Shown: positions 58,701 through 64,000 of the stretch, in pieces
Layout of the letters: each line of letters begins with the position of its first letter
Position numbering within the stretch: the stretch's first letter is position 1
From: Leucogyrophana mollusca
Taxonomy: Eukaryota > Basidiomycota > Agaricomycetes > Boletales
DNA: 64,000 nucleotides
Assembly: GCA_021014945.1 (NCBI GenBank)
Contig: MU266349.1
Coordinates: 124,001 to 188,000 of the forward strand
Reading direction: 5' to 3'
Notes under the pieces: model-generated
What the model was told of the DNA's origin: nothing
Seen by the model: the letters and a program-made list of their open reading frames with translations, nothing else
Database searches by the model: none
Position numbers and translations under genes: made by a program

Positions 58701-60334
58701 CGCACTGGGTCTATACGCGTTCGCATATAGAATGGAGGCGTGGATCTTCTGGCCAGGTATGATACGACGAGGCCGGAACAAATGCCATCTGAAAATGCGA
58801 TCAGATACGCAAACCGACAGTTCGCGCTATCCTTACCGCCGGGCGTTTTCACCAGAGCCACTAAATGATACTTGATGCCTAATTGGAAGGATCTCGACCA
58901 ACTTCCAGGCGCTAGACATCGAATTACTGGTGCCGGAATCAAGGTCGTCAGGCATCCAGACTATGTCTGTGGGCTTCAGTATTAGACCACTGGAAGAAGC
59001 CTCCTGTCGCATCCACAAAAGCGAAACGTTGCCAGCCTGGGAAGATTTTCCAGGTCGATTTTTGCCGCCTCTTTGGGAGATGGGGGCATCAATATGCATC
59101 TTCGGAAGGATTAAAAGAATACATACACGTCGGAGTGGCTTCCTGCAAACCACACCTCTTTAATCTCACTTGCCTTGCTGGTTTGGGTATCCTTGGGCTT
59201 CGTATCGTCTGTACGAGTGTTCATCTCATGGAAATACTCCGGTATAAATTTGACCCGGCGTTCATCGAGAGCGAGGGCATGTCGGAAATGGCAAGCGTGG
59301 GCTGCAGACGAGGAAGTTGAGAGGAAAACATCCCCTCTGACAAGACCAACAGAGGACACCGTGTCCCTAGTTGGGGCAAAGCTTCAGATTAAGCCTGGAG
59401 CAGCGAACGCGAAACTCAGCATACCACACCCCGACGAAGTGCACCCTCAAGTCCTTCCAGGAGAACGTTTGTTTGAATTCCCTTGCAATCTCCCTCGTCT
59501 TGGGTTTCTGCGAGCGAATGGACTCGTAGTGGTCATAGGCCCTGTCGATACGTGTTCATGGAATTCGCGCGCAACAAAGCGAGATGTACTGACGTTCCGA
59601 TCTGCTTCTCCGTCGGAGTCCTTATCAAACCAATCTGCGAAGGATATGAAGCATATTAAGTATACTTCTAGTCTAGAGTAGTCGGTGTTGATCTGTACCT
59701 CGTGTATCATTCCGGCGAGAACTCGGACTTGATAAGCGCCTCGAGAGAAACCTAGCACTCTCGTCACCATCCGCACAGCTCTGCTGAAGGTGAATCATAC
59801 CGAAAAGATATATCTGGTCCCCTTCCAGATATGTCCTCGCTAGCCACCCGTACGCATCCTTCACAATCTCTTCCATGTTCCTGTGACGGTTCGGCTCAGT
59901 TTCTTCCTCGACGGAGACAAGCACCGAGAACTAACCATGCAATGGCCATGTCGAACTTATCGGAAACCGCCCTCTCTATGCGGTCGAGGACGTGCATAGA
60001 CTTCGGACGAGTCCCGATGCCGCTGGAATAGTATGCACACTGTTTAGGATGCGGCTTCCGAGTCTCCAAATCGACTTGCGCGAACAGCTTTACGACGTTG
60101 GTATTCTGTTGGTGACCATGAGCTGAGACGCGTAAACGCAAAGGAGAATTTTACAACATTTTGACCAAATTGGTTAGATGTACCGTCGATGCATATAATG
60201 AGGTTCCTCGAGTCTGCAATTGCCTGGGTATTGCACGTGCTGCATCTGGGCCCGGGTGTGTACAACTCGGCAGATGTGCTCGCCCAGCTGGCGCGCTCGT
60301 GGTCAGAGGAAGTGCCTGGGTCCGATGAGGCCAT
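55739..60334 (-). CDS. DUF2235 (Tle1-like) alpha/beta hydrolase with helical-repeat tail and C-terminal membrane segments
   Basis: A large multi-exon gene. Start at 60334 (MASSDPGTSSDHERASWAST). The N-terminal domain is the DUF2235/Tle1-like hydrolase: SRNLIICIDGTSNQFGQN, NTNVVKLFAQ, CAYYSSGIGTRPKS, MEEIVKDAYGWLARTYLEGD, then the nucleophile elbow GFSRGAYQVRVLAGM with Ser in GxSxG. DLRVHFVGVWDTVSSVGLVR has the likely catalytic Asp, and EVWFAGSHSDVGG the His. After an LFRPRRIIPGQKIHASILYA block comes a long alpha-helical part (about 58.5-56.5 kb; for example AVALLRPLTEHKALRQSILT and VDFLVKILRERSRNF) resembling armadillo/HEAT repeats. The end has two hydrophobic stretches (LAIVVCSSVFTVVTVLPFVL; AFTVAAGIVLAPVVLSAELI), stop at 55739. 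Bacterial Tle1 relatives are phospholipases; the fungal substrate is unknown. Splicing of the repeat region is unresolved, and one long gene rather than two is an inference. Confidence 0.75.
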
Positions 60335-61987
60335 GTTGGAGGGAAATGTTCGAGGTTTATCTTGAGGTGGGAGTGCGAAGACGTCTTATAGGGTGGTCCC
60401 TTGTATCAGATATAACACGCCGCAAGGTGAATCTAACTTCGTTCGGCCACTCCGGTCATGAATACGTGCTGCGCCTCCCATGTGGCACGACACGGGCTGG
60501 AAATCGGAAGAATATTGTGCAGGCAGTGGGCAGTGTGTAGGCAGTGAGGCTCGCTGGCTAGAGGTAAAGGAACAAAAGGTGCGTCTTCCGGGTGCAATAC
60601 TAATGCCGCACAACTTCGACGATCAAGGGGTATGCCACTGGGAAGTGAAAAGATGTCGAGTTCAAGCTTCTTCATCAAGTGGCAAATGATTCCAGCACCC
60701 TTGGTCACCGGCGCCATTGGTGGTGGCACAAAACCTCACGACTTTATCGTGAAATCAGTCAACCACCTCCACAAACGAGCACGACAGTTGTCCTTACTGG
60801 CCCCGTAAATGCTATCCGAAGTCACTATCTCACCACGCAATCGCCACGACCAAGACGCAGCCTACGGTCGGCTGTAGGTCATGAGTATTCCGCCTGGAAA
60901 TTAGGATTAGTGTTCTGACCTCACCATATATGCTGTCTGTCGTGCTCGCCCGCTTGAATCCAGGGTGCAGGGTGTGAACCACTGTAATGAGTTACTATTA
61001 GGTGCCAAAGAAGTGACCTAGCTCTACATAGTGATTCACCACCAGGCGAACTGTTGGTGGAAGAACCCACATCTCATCTATGAGGAGATCATCGATCTTG
61101 CGGGAGTCTCTGTAGCTGCGAAGAGGTCCGAGGATTTGTTCAGCGATAACCTTATGAATTGCACGACTGTATGGTGTGGCAGGCCTCAAGGGTTTCGACA
61201 AGTTGTGATGCAGTTTCGACTCTTGTTCGGGTGCGAGCAGCATTATTTATTCCCATAACTGGCCAAGTCTAGGTTTTGCAGGGTGGTGCTCACGCGCTCG
61301 CGACTCATCGACTCTGTACATGATAACCGTGACCATGAAACACGCTACGACGCTCCCCCTCGCACTCTCCTCGCGATGCGTGAGTGCCCTATGTGATGCC
61401 TCAAATATCTTATACGAAGCGCACTACCACTTATCCCCCCCCTTCCATGCCACTTGCAAGTATATGGGGAGCAACTTTAAGGAGGATACTTGGGGAGGAT
61501 ACGAACTTAAGAAGGAATCGGGCAGGTCGGATAAGGCGCATTGTGTAACCATCGCGCGTGTGGATGTCGATGTTTTCGTCGGTGTGCCAGTGATAAGTTC
61601 TGAATATGCTGCCAGTTTGGACCTGTCACTGAGGCCGCATTCAAGTTTAGGCTATTCGGGCTCGGTGTGGGTGCTTTCCATCAGTATTTTTACCGCCTCC
61701 CTCCAACTTTGAACGGGAATATGTGTTTTGTTTTGTGGGTGGCTACCGATCGTGGTGCACCACGTTCGGCGCCATGGGTTGCTTGCAGTCGGGCTCACTC
61801 AGCACAAGTTGGCGCAATGGCCGGTGGTCACTGTATGGGTAATATTCAAGATGGTACATCACTAGTGATACAATGGCTGATCGTGACCGTATACATTGGT
61901 CGTAAACATGAAAGAAGTGCTGCTTGCATAAGGCTATCGTCCCCTGCCTTCAACCAGTGTCCAAGACATTGATATGATGATTCAAAA
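60335..61987. other. 1.65-kb spacer
   Basis: Region between the start of the DUF2235 gene and the stop of the RING gene. Open frames at 60433-60729 (minus), 60998-61243 (minus) and 61320-61712 (plus) show no family features and no coherent splicing. No gene is called. Confidence 0.4.
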
Positions 61988-64000
61988 TCATACAGTCGCA
62001 TCGACGTGGAAAAGACAATACAGAAGCGTCGGCTTCTGACAGACAGGGCAAGCGGATTTAGCCATAACTTCAGTAGTGATGCATCTACAACGAAAAGCAA
62101 GTCAACACAATTCCTTTGTTGCGCAAAGGACAATTTACCGATAGCAGAAGAGATGACCACACGTCGTCACTGTTAAGTCGTCGCACGGGTCCTTGTGACA
62201 TATCCTGCAATGGAAACGTAGTGTTGGCGCAGGCGAAGATGGTTGGGTCGTGACCTCAGCTTCGCGCTCGGGCGCTCGAAGCGATGCGATCGATGAGCAA
62301 ACTGATGACAAGAGGATCGGACTCGAGGTGGCAGATCGTGATGGAGAACGTGTGCGCGCACTCGTCGCCACGAGGTATGCTCGATTGTCTCTCACGTATC
62401 GTGGAATTGCCTCGGCAGAAACCAAGACCTCTGAGTCGGACGACGACAGCGGGGATGTTGGCGGACTGTGTAGTTGCGTATATCAATCCCAAATCCCGGG
62501 AATGCAATCATCCTGTAAACTGACCTCACGTAGAAATACTCGTCATCAGATTCTTGAGAGGAGAGAGGAGATTGAACCCGGTCCACATTGTCAGGTCCTT
62601 GGGCATCTGGGGCTAGTGGAACAGGGCCATCGGTACTGCCCTGCTCGGAAGGGGTTGGGGACGGCAGCGATAGGCGATACGCCAAGTTCCAGCTACCTTC
62701 ACTCTCTTCACGCACGGGCACGCTGTGCGATACCGGCGTCCGTATCGGGCCTTCTGATGATGCCTCAGATGAGGTGCCTTCAGTGTGATCATCTTCAGGT
62801 AGCGGCGCCACCTCCTCTGCACCAAGACGGCTTCTCCCGTCATTACCTTCTTCTGACCAGTCCTGGGTAGATGAAGTTTCGCTCTCAAGCTCCATATCTG
62901 AGTCTGGGATCGTTTTCGACTCAGATACGGATGAAGGTAGCTGGGTAGCATCGTCAAGTGCGCGTCCATCAGATACCCCAACCACAAGTGTGTCGTTGAT
63001 AGGCTGATTCGTATCAGGAGACGCCGACTTGTGGCTTGCCACAGAGTCATCGACCTGCGGATATCTCACGCGTTAGATAAGTGACGAATGAGGGACGTAC
63101 GTCGGATACACACCAATGTGGTGCCATCCGCATCTCCCCTGGACGGATAGCACTGGAAGCGATCACCTTGCCACGTCCACGTCTCCGTGTCGATCCACTG
63201 GTCGAGGGTATGTCGCTGAGCCTCAGGACTCGAATGTATAGTTCTAAGATGCTACAGCCATCCGTCAGTCATGACGCACAACTCCCTGATCCAACAGAGC
63301 ATTGTACCAACCTCATTGAATGAATCCCGATCTCTGAGACCAATGTCACACTGGAAACACTGGAAGTGATTCCATGATACGAGGTAGTGTTTTTCCAGTT
63401 CTTCTGGATAGAATGTCTCCCCGCCACAGGACCCGCAAGGAAGCTTCGGGTGGGCGATCTCTGCATGCTAGATTCAAAAATTGGTTGGTCAGACATCGGT
63501 GCTGACCAGATGCTGGTGTTGAACATACAACACAGAGGGCAACGTCGCATACGAATCCACGTTCACATTTCGGGCAGGTGGGGTGCACATCCTCAGGTGC
63601 GGTGAAGTAGTGGTCCTGGAGCGCCTCGTCTGTTGCAAAATTCTCTTCGCACTGAATACAGCGATAGTGGAGGTCCTTGGCGCGCCAGGAGGCCGCCACA
63701 TAGGCTTCCAGTGAAGTACGAGAAGGCTGGGTATGCGCAACAGGGGTAAGCTCAGGCTCCGATTGCTCGCCTGCTTCCGGAGCGTCCTCGGACTCGCCAG
63801 AATGTACAGATGACATCTCGTCAGTGGACTCCGGTGGGACAAGATGTCCATCCTCGGACAGGGTGCGCAGGCCCCGAACTTCTGGAGAGACACTAGAGCG
63901 CTTGCATATATTGCAGGCACAGGGAGATATGCCTGCACGCTCGCAGATTGTACAGTAACAAGGGGGGGCGGGGTGAACTAATGCCGTGTGTTCAAGGAGA
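61988..64000 (-). CDS. Zinc-finger protein with C-terminal RING domain (5' end outside window)
   Basis: The coding sequence runs in from the right edge. The first visible part is Cys-rich (CYCTICERAGISPCACNICK, 63960-63900). After an acidic stretch comes a finger-like region (HYRCIQCEENFATDEALQDH and THPTCPKCERGFVCD-type, about 63680-63540). Another follows in FQCFQCDIGLRDRDSFNEHL (about 63355-63310), then HLRTIHSSPEAQRHTLDQWI. A Ser/Glu/Asp-rich disordered linker spans about 63070-62530. The C-terminal domain is a RING finger: FHCRICHKDPCDDLTVTTCG, HLFCYRC, then CPVCQKPTLLYC, with an intron between Tyr-Arg and Cys. The stop is at 61988. A RING of C3HC4 type normally recruits a ubiquitin-conjugating enzyme, so the protein is probably an E3 ligase with a finger-based recognition part. 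The rest of the N-terminus is unknown. Confidence 0.8.

Noticed and set aside
60433..60808. Open frames on both strands just upstream of the DUF2235 gene, including a 51-residue plus-strand peptide
   Set aside because: No family features, no consistent splicing, and the two strands are mutual shadows; not enough to call a gene.
1..64000. tRNA, rRNA, CRISPR arrays and complete transposons
   Set aside because: No cloverleaf with a proper T-loop and acceptor stem, no rRNA, no regular spacer array and no transposase or reverse transcriptase motif was seen by eye; a tRNA scan could still find something.

Overview
The window is nuclear DNA of a filamentous basidiomycete, most likely an Agaricomycete with a wood- or litter-decay lifestyle. 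Almost every gene is split by short introns of about 45-70 bases with GT-AG ends. The gene content fits this group: an AA9 lytic polysaccharide monooxygenase, a secreted GH20 hexosaminidase, a CE16 GDSL esterase, a DUF6534 seven-helix membrane protein, F-box proteins, and a DUF2235/Tle1-like hydrolase with a long helical tail. Most lineage statements rest on protein-family recognition by eye; no database search was possible. Gene spans run from inferred start codon to stop codon, introns included.

Layout. Positions 1-344 (+) hold the 3' end of a SUV39/Clr4-type SET methyltransferase. A secreted GH20 hexosaminidase follows (786-3083, +), then a large convergent WDR7/rabconnectin-like WD40 gene (3210-8928, -). 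Positions 9.6-16.7 kb hold a three-fold tandem segmental duplication. Each unit carries an intact NmrA-like NAD(P)-binding gene on the minus strand plus debris of a TRP4 gene (anthranilate phosphoribosyltransferase), and each unit's debris has decayed differently. An F-box gene (17108-18437, -) and the AA9 LPMO (18768-19916, -) follow. After a 2.4-kb spacer come a small secreted Gly-Lys-Tyr-Asp repeat protein (22286-22935, +), an atypical Rho GTPase with His in place of the catalytic Gln (23316-24182, +), a disordered acidic protein (24573-25733, -), a strongly degenerate Ras-like GTPase (26733-27737, +) and an MFS sugar transporter (28218-30043, +).

A gene-poor 3-kb stretch contains an F-box/LRR-like remnant. 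It is followed by a universal-stress-protein-domain gene with a long disordered N-terminus (33001-35222, +). From 35.9 to 47.6 kb lies a head-to-tail array of four UNC93-like (DUF895) transporter genes, all on the minus strand. Three of them share a promoter block. Next are the CE16 GDSL esterase (49240-50359, -), the DUF6534 gene (52889-54298, +), a frame-broken open region of unknown identity (54685-55333, -), the DUF2235 hydrolase with armadillo-like tail and C-terminal membrane segments (55739-60334, -), and at the right edge a zinc-finger/RING protein whose 5' end lies outside (61988->64000, -).

The genes are not an operon or an obvious biosynthetic cluster. The clearest themes are local tandem duplication (NmrA/TRP4 units and UNC93-like array), secreted plant- and chitin-polymer enzymes (GH20, AA9, CE16), and two nearby small GTPases that both depart from the residues needed for GTP hydrolysis. 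I did not see a convincing wholly new system. The best candidates for new biology are the two deviant GTPases, the UNC93-like array with its shared promoter block, and the decaying NmrA-TRP4 repeats.
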